A stretch of 64,000 nucleotides of DNA from Streptomyces abikoensis (GCF_014648775.1 NZ_BMRT01000004.1:310001-374000); one strand, 5' to 3'. Positions 1 to 8,320 are shown, numbered from the stretch's first letter. A program made the numbers and translations. Notes: generated by a model from the sequence alone, not told the origin.

Positions 1-117
1 CGACAGCTGGGCGTCCATGCGGGCGATGGCCGCGGCGGCCAGCGTCCCGGAGGACTGTTCCAGGTTGCGGAGGGTGGCGCTGTGGGGGTGCGTGGGGTGA
101 GCGGCTGGTTCGGGCAC
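1..117 (-). CDS. fasR: FasR-like PucR-family transcriptional regulator (N-terminal fragment)
   Basis: Only the first 39 codons lie in the window, reading off the left edge. A GTG at 115-117 opens a frame beginning VPEPAAHPTHPHSATLRNLE and continuing QSSGTLAAAAIARMDAQLS. From memory this matches the N-terminus of the Streptomyces PucR-family regulator FasR, which activates the fatty acid synthase genes fabD-fabH-acpP-fabF that normally follow it. Those genes would lie outside the window to the left. It is divergent from the pirin gene, with 81 bases between starts. The identification rests on this short stretch alone, and the DNA-binding C-terminal domain cannot be checked here. Confidence 0.7.
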   Translation of the reverse strand, partial: MPEPAAHPTHPHSATLRNLEQSSGTLAAAAIARMDAQLS

Positions 118-198
118 GGGGACAAGCCTGCCTTATTCGGGTGCGATACGGAGCCGCCGGGACCCCTCCGGGGCTCCCGGCGGGGCTACGGTGGGCCG

Positions 199-873
199 AT
201 GACGTACGTGCAGCGGGCCGCCGATCGCTTCCGCGGCGGCGATCCGGCGGCCGGGATCGAGACCTGGCACGCCTTCTCCTTCTCGGGCTTCTACGACCCC
301 GACAATGTACGGTTCGGCCCGCTCGCGGCCTGCAACGAGGAGCGGCTGGCGGGCGGCGCGGGCTTCGCCGAGCATCCGCACCGGGACGTCGAGATCGTCA
401 CCTGGGTGATCGAGGGCGAGCTCACCCACGAGGACTCCACGGGGCGGGTCGTCACCGTCCGCCCCGGCGACCTCCAGCGGCTGAGCGCCGGCTCCGGCGT
501 CCGCCACACCGAGCGCAACGCGGGGTCCGTTCCACTGCGGTTTGTCCAGATGTGGCTGACGCCGTCCGAATTCGGGGGCGAACCGTCGTACGAGGTGGTG
601 CGGGGGATCGCCGACGGGACGCCGTACGCCTTGCGGCGGGCGGAGGCGGTGTTGCACGTCCGGCGCCTGCGGAGTGGTGAGTGCGCGGGGCTGCCGGACG
701 CGCCCTGGTTGTACGTGCACGTCGTGCGGGGAGCCGTTCGCCTTGACAGCGAGGTGCTGCGGGACGGGGATGCGGCTCGGATTCTCGACGCCTCCGGCGT
801 GCGGGTCGAGGCGATCGGCTCCGCCGTCGAGGTGCTTGCCTGGGAGATGCACGCCGAGCCGCACTTCGGGTAG
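199..873 (+). CDS. Pirin family protein
   Basis: This 224-residue protein is a bicupin of the pirin family, whose members bind a metal (usually iron) and include quercetin 2,3-dioxygenases such as E. coli YhhW. The N-terminal cupin carries the expected ligands: His59 and His61 in EHPHRDVEIVTW, then His103 and Glu105 in VRHTERN. The C-terminal cupin is short and degenerate, as in many bacterial pirins. The ATG at 199 was chosen over the in-frame ATG at 82 because pirin homology begins at MTYVQRAADRF and the upstream residues look non-coding. Substrate unknown; a regulatory or stress role is equally possible. It stands alone. Confidence 0.85.
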   Translation: MTYVQRAADRFRGGDPAAGIETWHAFSFSGFYDPDNVRFGPLAACNEERLAGGAGFAEHPHRDVEIVTWVIEGELTHEDSTGRVVTVRPGDLQRLSAGSGVRHTERNAGSVPLRFVQMWLTPSEFGGEPSYEVVRGIADGTPYALRRAEAVLHVRRLRSGECAGLPDAPWLYVHVVRGAVRLDSEVLRDGDAARILDASGVRVEAIGSAVEVLAWEMHAEPHFG

Positions 874-927
874 CCCGGCGCTTCGCGCCGGGTTTTCGCC
901 CACCCACCCGCCCGATTGCCCGGAGCG

Positions 928-1746
928 TTATCGCTGACGGAGTTCGTTGATCACCGCGTCCGTCAGGAGGGGCCACGCCTCGATGGCCCAGGAGCCGAAG
1001 GCGCGGTCCGCGAGGGCGACGCAGGCCGCTCCCAGCTCCGGGTCGACCCACAGGAACGTGCCGGACTGCCCGAAGTGGCCGAAGGTCCGCGGCGAGGACG
1101 ACGTGCCCGTCCAGTGCGGGGACTTCCCGTCGCGGATCTCGAAGCCGAGGCCCCAGTCGTTGGGCCGCTGGTGCCCGTAGCCGGGCAGGACGCCCGTGAC
1201 ACCCGGGAAGACCACCGTCGTGGCCTCGTCCAGCGTGGTGCGTGACAGCAGGCGCGGCGCCTGGAGCTCGGCGGCGAAGCGGGCCAGGTCGTCCACCGTC
1301 GAGACGCCGTCCTTGGCGGGCGAGCCGGGGAGGTCGGTGGAGGTCATGCCGAGGGGCTCCAGCACGGCCTGCCGCAGGTACTCGGCGAAGGGGATGTCCG
1401 TGGCCTTGGCGATGTGGTCGCCGAGGGCGTCGAAGCCGGCGTTGGAGTACAGCCGCCGGGTGCCCGGCTCCGCCATGGAGCGGTCCTCGTCGAAGGCGAG
1501 GCCGGAGGTGTGGGCGAGGAGATGACGCACCGTGGCACCGGGCGGGCCGGCCGGCTCGGCGAGCTCGATCGCGCCTTCCTCGACGGCGATCAGCGCGGCG
1601 TACGCGGCCAGCGGTTTGGTGACGGAGGCCAGCGGGAAACGGTGCCGGGTCGGGCCGTGGGCACCCGCGATGGTGCCGTCGGCGCGCACGACCGCCGCCG
1701 CCGCGGTCTTGACGGGCCAGTTCTCGATCATCCGCAGGCTTTCCAT
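928..1746 (-). CDS. Serine hydrolase of the beta-lactamase (class C/esterase) fold
   Basis: This 272-residue protein has the motifs of penicillin-recognising serine hydrolases: the nucleophile motif S41-V-T-K44, the second motif Y101-S-N103, and a late HFGQSG stretch in place of the KTG box. The family includes class C beta-lactamases, D-aminopeptidases and EstB-type esterases, so substrate cannot be assigned. No signal peptide is visible, which argues for a cytoplasmic esterase or peptidase rather than a secreted beta-lactamase. It is divergent from the MerR gene, sharing a 124-base intergenic region. Confidence 0.8.
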   Translation of the reverse strand: MESLRMIENWPVKTAAAAVVRADGTIAGAHGPTRHRFPLASVTKPLAAYAALIAVEEGAIELAEPAGPPGATVRHLLAHTSGLAFDEDRSMAEPGTRRLYSNAGFDALGDHIAKATDIPFAEYLRQAVLEPLGMTSTDLPGSPAKDGVSTVDDLARFAAELQAPRLLSRTTLDEATTVVFPGVTGVLPGYGHQRPNDWGLGFEIRDGKSPHWTGTSSSPRTFGHFGQSGTFLWVDPELGAACVALADRAFGSWAIEAWPLLTDAVINELRQR

Positions 1747-1799
1747 GGCAAGGAGCCTAACGCGGCACGGGATCGGGCCGGATCACGTCGGAATCCCGC

Positions 1800-1830
1800 T
1801 TGCTTCGAGTGCACTCCAAGTCTCTAGCGT
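1800..1830 (+). promoter_or_regulatory. MerR-type promoter with 19-bp spacer
   Basis: A -35-like TTGCTT (1800-1805) and a -10-like TAGCGT (1825-1830) are separated by exactly 19 bases. The spacer region holds a near-perfect dyad, CTTCGAGTG/CACTCCAAG (1803-1820, one mismatch). Long-spacer promoters with a central dyad are the hallmark of MerR-family control, and a MerR gene begins at 1871. It probably drives both merR and the downstream aldo/keto reductase. Confidence 0.65.
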
Positions 1831-1870
1831 TGGGGACGCACCGCACGGGGCGAGCGAGGGGGAAGCGGCA

Positions 1871-2341
1871 ATGACATTGATGGAAACCGAGAGCGCGCCG
1901 GCCGGAGCCGTGGACGACCTCTGCTCCCCGCTCGCCCTGGAGCGCCAGCGCCGCCCGGAGGGCCGGGACCGCTACACGATCAGCGAAGTGGCCGAGTACG
2001 CGGGGCTGTCCGCGCACACCCTGCGCTGGTACGAGCGGATCGGGCTGATGCCGCACGTCGACCGCTCCCACACGGGGCAGCGCCGCTACACCGACCGCGA
2101 CCTCGACTGGCTGGACCTGGTGAGCCGGCTGCGGCTGACCGGGATGCCGGTGGCGGACATGGTCCGCTACGCGGAACTGGTCCGCGAGGGCGAACACACC
2201 TTTCCCGAGCGCGAACGGCTGCTGAGCGCGCACCGCGACGACGTGCGGATGCGCATCGCGGAGCTGCGCAGCACGCTGGAAGTACTGGACTACAAGATCA
2301 ACATCTATGCCGACGCCCGCCGGGCGTCCGAAGGGGCATGA
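1871..2341 (+). CDS. MerR family transcriptional regulator
   Basis: This 156-residue MerR regulator has an N-terminal winged helix-turn-helix at about residues 34-70 (YTISEVAEYAGLSAHTLRWY, then ERIGLM), followed by a dimerisation coiled coil ending near residue 150. The effector region lacks obvious metal-binding cysteines, unlike MerR or CueR. The ATG at 1871 follows GGAAG. The stop is 6 bases before the aldo/keto reductase start, so the two are almost certainly one transcript, driven by the 19-bp-spacer promoter just upstream. By analogy with similar pairs it senses a small organic or electrophilic ligand; that is inference. Confidence 0.9.
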   Translation: MTLMETESAPAGAVDDLCSPLALERQRRPEGRDRYTISEVAEYAGLSAHTLRWYERIGLMPHVDRSHTGQRRYTDRDLDWLDLVSRLRLTGMPVADMVRYAELVREGEHTFPERERLLSAHRDDVRMRIAELRSTLEVLDYKINIYADARRASEGA

Positions 2342-2347
2342 CGGAAG

Positions 2348-3367
2348 ATGGGCAACGACAAGATCGCACGCGTGACGCTCGGCGACGGCGGCCCGGAGGT
2401 CGGCGTCCAGGGCCTGGGCTGCATGGGCATGAGCTTCGCCTACGGCCCGACGACGGACGAGGCGGAGGCCCGCGCGACGCTGGAGCGGGCGCTGGAGCTG
2501 GGCGTCACCCTCTACGACACCGCCGACATGTACGGGGCCGGGGAGAACGAGAAGTTCATCGCCCCGTTCATCCGGGCCAACAGGGAACACGTGGTGCTGG
2601 CGACGAAGTTCGCCATCGACGCCAACCCCGAGAACCCCGCCGACCGCGTCATCCGCAACGACCCGCCCTACATCCGCAAGGCCGTCGAGGGCAGCCTGCG
2701 GCGGCTGGGCGTCGAGCAGATCGACCTGTACTACATGCACCGCCGCAACCCCGACGTCCCGCTGGCGGAGTCGGTGGGCACGATGGCCGAGCTGGTGGCG
2801 GAGGGCAAGGTCAAGCACCTGGGCCTGAGCGAGGTCACGGGCAGCGAGCTGCGCGAGGCGCACGCCGTGCACCCGATCGCGGCCGTGCAGTCGGAGTGGT
2901 CGCTCTTCAGCCGGGACATCGAGGAGAACGTCGTCCCGACGGCCCGTGAGCTGGGCGTCGCGCTGGTGCCGTACTCGCCGCTCGGCCGGGGCTTCCTGAC
3001 GGGTGCGTTCGCGAACGCCGACAAGGAACTGTCAACCGACGACTGGCGTCGTACGCAGCCGCGCTTCACGGGTGACAACGCGTCGGCGAACGTCGCCCTG
3101 CTGGAACCCCTGCGGCGGATCGCCGAAGCCCGGGGCGTCACGCTCGCCCAGGTCGCGCTGGCGTGGGTACAGCTCCGGGCGCGGGTGGAGGACCTGACGG
3201 TCGTTCCGATCCCGGGCACGCGCAAGCGCTCCCGCCTGGAGGAGAACGTGGGCGCCACCCGCCTCGATCTGACGGCGGACGAGCTCGCGGCCCTGGAGCC
3301 CATCGCGTCCAAGGTCTCCGGCGACCGCTACCCGGACATGTCCTTCACGTCCGCGGGCCGGGAGTAG
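2348..3367 (+). CDS. Aldo/keto reductase
   Basis: This 339-residue NADPH-dependent aldo/keto reductase has the complete catalytic tetrad: Asp57 and Tyr62 (YDTADMYG), Lys87 (LATKF) and His131 (YYMHRRNP). It has the usual GLGCMGMS strand near the N-terminus and a PGTRKRSRLEEN nucleotide-binding segment near the C-terminus. It is translationally close to the upstream merR, so it is probably the regulator's principal target, perhaps for carbonyl detoxification. Its end abuts the end of the convergent EI24 gene with no intergenic bases. Confidence 0.9.
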   Translation: MGNDKIARVTLGDGGPEVGVQGLGCMGMSFAYGPTTDEAEARATLERALELGVTLYDTADMYGAGENEKFIAPFIRANREHVVLATKFAIDANPENPADRVIRNDPPYIRKAVEGSLRRLGVEQIDLYYMHRRNPDVPLAESVGTMAELVAEGKVKHLGLSEVTGSELREAHAVHPIAAVQSEWSLFSRDIEENVVPTARELGVALVPYSPLGRGFLTGAFANADKELSTDDWRRTQPRFTGDNASANVALLEPLRRIAEARGVTLAQVALAWVQLRARVEDLTVVPIPGTRKRSRLEENVGATRLDLTADELAALEPIASKVSGDRYPDMSFTSAGRE

Positions 3368-4174
3368 TCACCACTCGGACGCCGGAGGGGCCGATACGAC
3401 CTCGGCCCCTCCGGCGTCCGGCTCGTCGTCGTCCCCCGTCTCCCCCATCAGGTCCCGCGCCAGCAGCGTCGCCCCCGCCACCGCCCCCGGCATCACGAAC
3501 ACCGCGACGAGCGGCAGCAGGAAGAGCAGGGTCAGCGGCACTCCGAAGCCCAGCACCAGCAGCTTGCGCGAGCGCAGCAGTTCCAGCCGCTCCTTCAGCG
3601 CGACCCTTCGCCGCTGAAGGGCGACAGCCGTGAGTTCCTCCGTCAGGAAGAAGCCGGAGACGCAGAAGCCGATCGCCGGCACCACCGTCTGGCCGACGAA
3701 GGGCACGAAGCCCAGGGCGAAGAAGAGGACGCCCCACAGTGCCGCCCGGACGAGCACGGCGAGGCTCTCCCGGGCCGAGATCCACAGCTCCCGCCAGAGC
3801 GGCAGCCCGGACGACGGCGCGCTGCCGCCCTCCGTCAGGTCGACCCGCTCGGACAGCGCCTCGTAGAAGGGCTGTCCGACGAGCAGTGTCACCGCCGTGA
3901 AGGAGAGCAGCGCCAGCAGCAGGCAGCCGCCGAAGAAGAGCGCCGTCAGCGCGCCGCGGAACAGGCCGAGCCAGGGCGAGCCCCAGCCGTCGGCGAAGGG
4001 CGTCGCCCAGTCGACGACGTCGTCGGCCCGGAGGACGAGCACGGTCAGCGCCGCCGCGTACCCGACCAGGGTGATCAGCCCGGGCAGCAGCCCGAAACCC
4101 CACTGCCGGCGGTTGCGCCCCACCCAGCGCTGGCCCTTGGCCAGGTACGACATGCCCGTCACAAGATCTCGCAT
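3368..4174 (-). CDS. EI24 domain-containing (CysZ-like) membrane protein
   Basis: This 268-residue integral membrane protein has about four hydrophobic segments and the EI24/CysZ arrangement: a short cytoplasmic N-terminus (MRDLVTGMSYLAKG), two N-terminal membrane spans, a loop containing VGQPFYEALSERVD, then more spans containing GFVPFVGQTVVP. CysZ homologues in Gram-negative bacteria are sulfate permeases, but the actinobacterial proteins are largely uncharacterised, so no substrate is assigned. The acidic tail after the last span (GETGDDDEPDAGG) is probably cytoplasmic. Start ATG at 4172-4174. It lies 41 bases downstream of the oxidoreductase on the same strand, possibly co-transcribed. 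Confidence 0.8.
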   Translation of the reverse strand: MRDLVTGMSYLAKGQRWVGRNRRQWGFGLLPGLITLVGYAAALTVLVLRADDVVDWATPFADGWGSPWLGLFRGALTALFFGGCLLLALLSFTAVTLLVGQPFYEALSERVDLTEGGSAPSSGLPLWRELWISARESLAVLVRAALWGVLFFALGFVPFVGQTVVPAIGFCVSGFFLTEELTAVALQRRRVALKERLELLRSRKLLVLGFGVPLTLLFLLPLVAVFVMPGAVAGATLLARDLMGETGDDDEPDAGGAEVVSAPPASEW

Positions 4175-4215
4175 GGCGGCACATCGTAGCCGCCGGGGTG
4201 GGGCGGCCCGTGTCG

Positions 4216-5241
4216 TCAGAGGGTGACGATCATCTTGCCGGTGTTCTCGCCGCGCAGCAGGCCGAGGAACGCGTCGGCGGTGTTCTCGATGCCCTCGACG
4301 ACGGTCTCGCGGACCTTGAGCTCGCCGGAGCGGATCCAGCCGCCGACCTCCTCGACGAACTGCGGGCGCAGCGCGTCGTGGTCCGAGACGATCATGCCCT
4401 GGACGCGCAGCCGCTTGGCCAGGATGTTGACCATGTTGCGCGGGCCGGGCACGGACTCGGTGGCGTTGTACTGGGCGATCATGCCGCAGATGGTGACGCG
4501 GCCGTGGAGGTTGAGCGCGCTCAGCGCCGCCTCCAGGTGCTCGCCGCCGACGTTGTCGAAGTAGACGTCGATGCCGTCGGGGGCCGCCTCCTTCAGCTGG
4601 TCGACGACCGGGCCGTTCTTGTAGTTGAACGCGGCGTCGTAGCCGTACTCCTCGCGCAGCACCCGGACCTTCTCGTCCGAGCCCGCACTGCCGATGACGC
4701 GCGCGGCGCCCTTGAGCCGGGCGATCTGGCCGACGAGGCTGCCGACGGCGCCGGCGGCGCCGGAGACGAAGACGGTGTCGCCCTCCTTGAAGGAGGCGAC
4801 CTCCAGCAGGCCCGCGTAGGCGGTCATGCCGGGCATGCCCAGCACACCGAGGTAGGCGGAGAGCGGGGCGACCTTCGGGTCGACCTTGGCGGCGCGGGCG
4901 GCGTCGACGACCGCGTACTCGCGCCAGCCGAGGCCGTGGAGGACGTGGTCGCCCACCTCGTAGCCCTCGGCCCGGGAGGCCAGGACCTCGCCGACGGCGC
5001 CGCCGTCCATCGGCCGGTCGAGCTGGTACGGCGGGATGTAGGACTCGCGCTCGTCCATGCGGCCGCGCATGTACGGGTCCACCGACAGGTGGATGTTGCG
5101 GACGAGGATCTGGCCCTCGCCGACCTCGGGGATCGCGGCCTCGCGCAGGGCGAAGTCCTCCGGCTTCGGCCAGCCCACGGGGCGGGCCACCAGGTGCCAT
5201 TCGCGGCTGGTCTCGGGGATGCGGGCGGCTGTGGCGGTCAT
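4216..5241 (-). CDS. NADP-dependent oxidoreductase, MDR family (leukotriene B4 dehydrogenase/curA type)
   Basis: This 341-residue zinc-free medium-chain reductase resembles prostaglandin/leukotriene B4 12-hydroxydehydrogenases and curcumin reductase CurA. The N-terminal GroES-like domain contains LSVDPYMRGRM; the Rossmann domain has the glycine motif SGAAGAVGS at about residues 160-168. These enzymes reduce activated double bonds of enones with NADPH. The ATG at 5239-5241 was chosen over the one at 5259 because GGAGGG sits 8-13 bases upstream of it. It is divergent from a MarR gene, a common arrangement in which MarR represses the oxidoreductase until an electrophile or quinone is present. 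Confidence 0.88.
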   Translation of the reverse strand: MTATAARIPETSREWHLVARPVGWPKPEDFALREAAIPEVGEGQILVRNIHLSVDPYMRGRMDERESYIPPYQLDRPMDGGAVGEVLASRAEGYEVGDHVLHGLGWREYAVVDAARAAKVDPKVAPLSAYLGVLGMPGMTAYAGLLEVASFKEGDTVFVSGAAGAVGSLVGQIARLKGAARVIGSAGSDEKVRVLREEYGYDAAFNYKNGPVVDQLKEAAPDGIDVYFDNVGGEHLEAALSALNLHGRVTICGMIAQYNATESVPGPRNMVNILAKRLRVQGMIVSDHDALRPQFVEEVGGWIRSGELKVRETVVEGIENTADAFLGLLRGENTGKMIVTL

Positions 5242-5279
5242 GGGAACCGAACCCTCCAATTACTTAAGAACCTCAACCA

Positions 5280-5309
5280 ATCATGTGCCTCGATATTTCA
5301 TGATGTCAA
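5280..5309 (-). promoter_or_regulatory. Candidate promoter for the MDR oxidoreductase
   Basis: On the minus strand TTGACA (5309-5304) and CATGAT (5285-5280) are 18 bases apart. A short inverted repeat TCATG/CATGA (5281-5285 and 5299-5303) lies within it. The surrounding 90 bases are much more AT-rich than the neighbourhood and separate divergent MDR and MarR genes, so this is a plausible MarR-controlled promoter. Confidence 0.45.
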
Positions 5310-5331
5310 GCAACCGAGTATTCTGCTCTCC

Positions 5332-5793
5332 ATGACACCCCCTCCGCGGCCCGCCGACGACGCCCTGACCCTCGAGGTGGTCGACCTCATCGCCACCGTC
5401 GTGGCGCGCTACCACGAGGAGTACGAGGAGGCGGCCACCCGGCACTCGCTCACCGGCGCCCAGGCGCGGGTCCTGGCCCTGCTGGCCCGGGAGCCGCTGC
5501 CGATGCGGCGGATCGCCCTGAAGCTGAAGTGCGAGCCGTCGAACATCACGGGGATCGTCGACCGGCTGGAGGCCCGGGACCTGGTCGAGCGCCGCCCGGA
5601 CCCCGACGACCGCCGGGTCAAGCTCGCGGCGGCCACGGAGGAGGGCCGGCTGACGGCGGACCGGCTGCGGGAGTCGCTGCGCTTCGCGCGCGAGCCGCTG
5701 GCCGGGCTGTCCGAGGAGGAGCGCGCCGCGCTGCGGGACCTGCTGAAGCGGATGCTGGGCGAGGAACCGCCGGCGCCCCGCACGGCCGGCTGA
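5332..5793 (+). CDS. MarR family transcriptional regulator
   Basis: This 153-residue MarR regulator has a winged helix at about residues 45-105: MRRIALKLKCEPSNITGIVD as recognition region, RLEARDLVERRPDPDDRR as wing. A C-terminal helix for dimerisation follows. It is divergent from the MDR oxidoreductase and probably represses both genes through the AT-rich 90-base region between them. No conserved redox-sensing cysteine is evident apart from Cys in LKLKCEPSN. The ATG at 5332 is the only suitable start. Confidence 0.9.
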   Translation: MTPPPRPADDALTLEVVDLIATVVARYHEEYEEAATRHSLTGAQARVLALLAREPLPMRRIALKLKCEPSNITGIVDRLEARDLVERRPDPDDRRVKLAAATEEGRLTADRLRESLRFAREPLAGLSEEERAALRDLLKRMLGEEPPAPRTAG

Positions 5794-5865
5794 CGCGCGG
5801 CGGCGCGCCCGGGCGGGTGCGGCCCTGGCGGACGGCGCCGGGCGCCCCGGCCCGCCCGGCGAGGG

Positions 5866-6381
5866 CTACGCGGACAGCCGCAGCTCCGCCGCCGTGACGA
5901 CCGTCCCCAGCCGCGGCATGTCCAGCGCCACCGACGCCCGGTGCTCCTCGGCCGTCAGCGCGCTCATCGCGTCCTCGACGAACACGAGCTCGTAGCCGTG
6001 GTCGACGGCCGCCCGGCCGGTCGACTCCACCCCGAGGTTGGTGGCGATCCCCGCGAGCACCAGCGTCCGCACGCCGCGCTCGCGCAGCCGGTCGTCGAGC
6101 CCGGTGCCGTGGAACGCGCCCACGGTCCGCTTGACGATCTCGATGTCGCCCGCCTCCGCGACCCCCGCGAGCAGCCCGCTGCCGGGCGGCTGCTCGGCGA
6201 GACCGGGCCGCTCCACCCGGACGACCACCACCGGCGCTCCCGCCTTGCGGAAGGATCGCGCCAACTCGGTCGCGTTCCGAGCCACTTCATCGCCGGCGTG
6301 GGGCGCGAGGGGCAACGCCACGAGGCGTTCCATGAGGTCGACGAGGACGAGTGCGGTGCGCTGGGGGTCGAGTTCCGTCAT
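5866..6381 (-). CDS. Isochorismatase-fold hydrolase lacking the catalytic cysteine
   Basis: This 171-residue protein has the isochorismatase/nicotinamidase fold. Asp15 (LVLVDLM) and Lys84 (IVKRT) match two members of the Asp-Lys-Cys triad. In the third motif, GIATNLGVESTGR, the position of the nucleophilic Cys is Gly117. Cysteine hydrolases such as nicotinamidase and RutB need that Cys, whereas true isochorismatases (EntB, PhzD) lack it, so the enzyme may be a vinyl-ether hydrolase or a different activity. It is alone, flanked by MarR (convergent) and an unknown gene (divergent). Confidence 0.8.
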   Translation of the reverse strand: MTELDPQRTALVLVDLMERLVALPLAPHAGDEVARNATELARSFRKAGAPVVVVRVERPGLAEQPPGSGLLAGVAEAGDIEIVKRTVGAFHGTGLDDRLRERGVRTLVLAGIATNLGVESTGRAAVDHGYELVFVEDAMSALTAEEHRASVALDMPRLGTVVTAAELRLSA

Positions 6382-6556
6382 GGCCTCAGACCGTACCGGC
6401 CGCGACCTCGGCGTGGGCGGCCTCCGGGCCGTCTCACGGCTGCCGGGAGGTAAAGCTTCCGCGAAAAGGGGACTTCGGGTCCGCGGCCGGGCCCGCGGCC
6501 GGCAACTCGCCGAGGTTTTCCGATGCGTTGCCGAAGGGCGGGGCGGGTGCGCCACG

Positions 6557-7162
6557 ATGGCACGCATGAGACCGTCTTCCGACCCCGCGCCCGGGTCCGT
6601 CGCCGCCTTCGGGCCCCTGGAGTTCCAGCTCGTGCTGCTGCGCCGGATGGCCGACCACCAGCCCGGGCTGGTGGAGGACGCGCTGCGCGAACTGGGCGTC
6701 GGGCGCGCCGAGATGCGCGAGGCCAACCGCCGCTGGCAGGCCATGACGCGCTCCCCGCGCGGCCGGGGCGCGGGGCCCCGCTACCGCTCCGTCCTGGGCC
6801 CGCCGGAGAGCACCGGGGAGCGCCGCGTCGGCGATCTGACCTTCGAGGCGACGACCTGGCGGGTGCCGCTCTGGCCCACGCTGCGCTTCGAGGTGCTGAG
6901 CGCCCCCGGCGGCGCGGTGTGGAACGAGTGGCTGGTCCGCGCCCCCGGGGCGCGGGGCCCGGAGCCGCGTACGGTCGAGGAGCTGCGGCCCTGGTCCTGC
7001 ACGGTGGACGAGGTCGCCCGCGCCTTCCCGCCCGCCCGCCCCATGGAGGGCACGGCCCCGACGCGCTGGCGGCTGGCCTTCACGGCCCCGGACGCGGCCG
7101 GGGTGCGCGGGGAGTATGTGGCGGAGTTCACATGGGGGCTGTTGCAGCGGCTGATGCGGTAG
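6557..7162 (+). CDS. Conserved hypothetical protein
   Basis: This 201-residue soluble protein is not a family I recognise. It has a helical N-terminal third (FGPLEFQLVLLRRMADHQPG) followed by a mixed alpha/beta region rich in Trp and Arg. No signal peptide, membrane span or metal motif is visible. Strong third-position GC supports coding. ATG codons at 6557 and 6566 are both possible; 6557 is taken because a G-rich stretch (GGGCGGGG) lies about 11 bases upstream. The 175 bases before it show nothing recognisable. Confidence 0.6.
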   Translation: MARMRPSSDPAPGSVAAFGPLEFQLVLLRRMADHQPGLVEDALRELGVGRAEMREANRRWQAMTRSPRGRGAGPRYRSVLGPPESTGERRVGDLTFEATTWRVPLWPTLRFEVLSAPGGAVWNEWLVRAPGARGPEPRTVEELRPWSCTVDEVARAFPPARPMEGTAPTRWRLAFTAPDAAGVRGEYVAEFTWGLLQRLMR

Positions 7163-7314
7163 CGCTGGCGCTGGCCAGGTCGGCGATTCGTCTGCGGGTG
7201 CGTCGTGGCTGGTCGCGCAGTTCCCCGCGCCCCTTCGGGGCGCCGCACGTGGCGGGGCCGGAGTGGCCGTTCGGCCGAGGCGGAGGCACCGGGGCCGGGC
7301 CTAGGTTGGGGCGC

Positions 7315-7848
7315 ATGCCCATGTCCCCGCCCCGTTCCCTGACGGCCCTGCTGCTGGTGGTGGCCGCCGTGGTGCTCGGGGCCTGCGCACCCGGCGGCGG
7401 GACCGGCAAGGTGATCGGCGGCCCGGCGCGGGCCGAGGAGCCGTCCCGGGTCGCCATCCCGTCCCTCGGCGTGGACAGCCCGCTGATACGGCTCGGCCGC
7501 AACGGCGACGACACCGTGCAGGGGCCGCCGCCGGAGAAGGGCATGACCGCCGGCTGGTACCGGGACAGCGCCAGGCCCGGCACCCCGGGCGCCGCCGTGA
7601 TCATCGGCCATGACGCCGTCCCCGAGGGCAAGGCCGTCTTCCGCGACCTGCACAGGATCGCGGAGGGCGACGCGATCGACGTCGAGCGCGGCGACGGCGA
7701 GGTGCTCCACTTCACGGTCACCGGCACCGAGAAGGTCGCCGGAGGCGCCTTCCCCACGCGAAAGGTCTACGCGGAGACCCGGGAGAAGGCGCTCCGCCTG
7801 GTCACGTGCGCGGGCGACCTGATCGTCCACGCCAGGATGGCGCCATAG
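7315..7848 (+). CDS. Class F sortase-like lipoprotein lacking the catalytic arginine
   Basis: This 177-residue protein starts with a lipoprotein signal (LLLVVAAVVLGAC, lipobox Cys24) and continues as a class F sortase domain with IPSLGVDSPL and GMTAGWYRDS. The catalytic His99 (VIIGHD) and Cys165 (LVTC) are present. After TCAGD the chain goes directly into the last strand (LIVHA) and ends, so the usual loop that carries the catalytic Arg before that strand is missing. It may be inactive or use another residue. Class F sortases are widespread in actinobacteria with mostly unknown substrates; no sorting-signal protein is next to it. Confidence 0.8.
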   Translation: MPMSPPRSLTALLLVVAAVVLGACAPGGGTGKVIGGPARAEEPSRVAIPSLGVDSPLIRLGRNGDDTVQGPPPEKGMTAGWYRDSARPGTPGAAVIIGHDAVPEGKAVFRDLHRIAEGDAIDVERGDGEVLHFTVTGTEKVAGGAFPTRKVYAETREKALRLVTCAGDLIVHARMAP

Positions 7849-7859
7849 CCGAGCCGGCG

Positions 7860-8285
7860 TCAGGCGAGCTCGGCGTCCAGCGTGATCGTCGTCCCGGTGA
7901 GCGCCTGGCTGACCGGGCAGTTCTTCTTGGCGTCCTCGGCCGCCGCGACGAAGCCCTCCTCGTCCAGGCCCGGCACCTCGCCGCGGACGGAGAGGTGGAT
8001 GCCGGTGATGCCCTCGCCGGGCTGGAAGGTCACCTCGGCCTTGGTCTCCAGGCGGGTGGGCGGGGTGCCCGCGCCGGTCAGGGCGTGGGAGAGGGCCATG
8101 GAGAAGCAGCTGGAGTGGGCGGCCGCGATCAGCTCCTCGGGGCTCGTCTTCCCGTTGGCCTCCTCGGCGCGGGAGGCCCAGGTGACCGGGTACGTCCCGA
8201 TGCCGGACGACTCGAAGGTGGTCTCGCCGTTGCCCTTGATCAGCTCACCGTGCCAGACGGTGGTGGCGATGCGGTTGGTGGCCAC
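7860..8285 (-). CDS. osmC: OsmC family peroxiredoxin
   Basis: This 141-residue OsmC/Ohr-fold protein carries two redox cysteines, Cys60 in AAAHSSCFSMAL and Cys123 in KKNCPVSQAL, as in OsmC enzymes that reduce organic hydroperoxides. The subfamily is OsmC rather than Ohr. The GTG at 8283-8285 follows GGAGGAG. It is convergent with the sortase gene and probably transcribed alone from the region 8286-8340. Confidence 0.9.
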   Translation of the reverse strand: MATNRIATTVWHGELIKGNGETTFESSGIGTYPVTWASRAEEANGKTSPEELIAAAHSSCFSMALSHALTGAGTPPTRLETKAEVTFQPGEGITGIHLSVRGEVPGLDEEGFVAAAEDAKKNCPVSQALTGTTITLDAELA

Positions 8286-8320
8286 GCTGTCTCCTCCATG
8301 AAGTAAGGGTCATCTATCAA

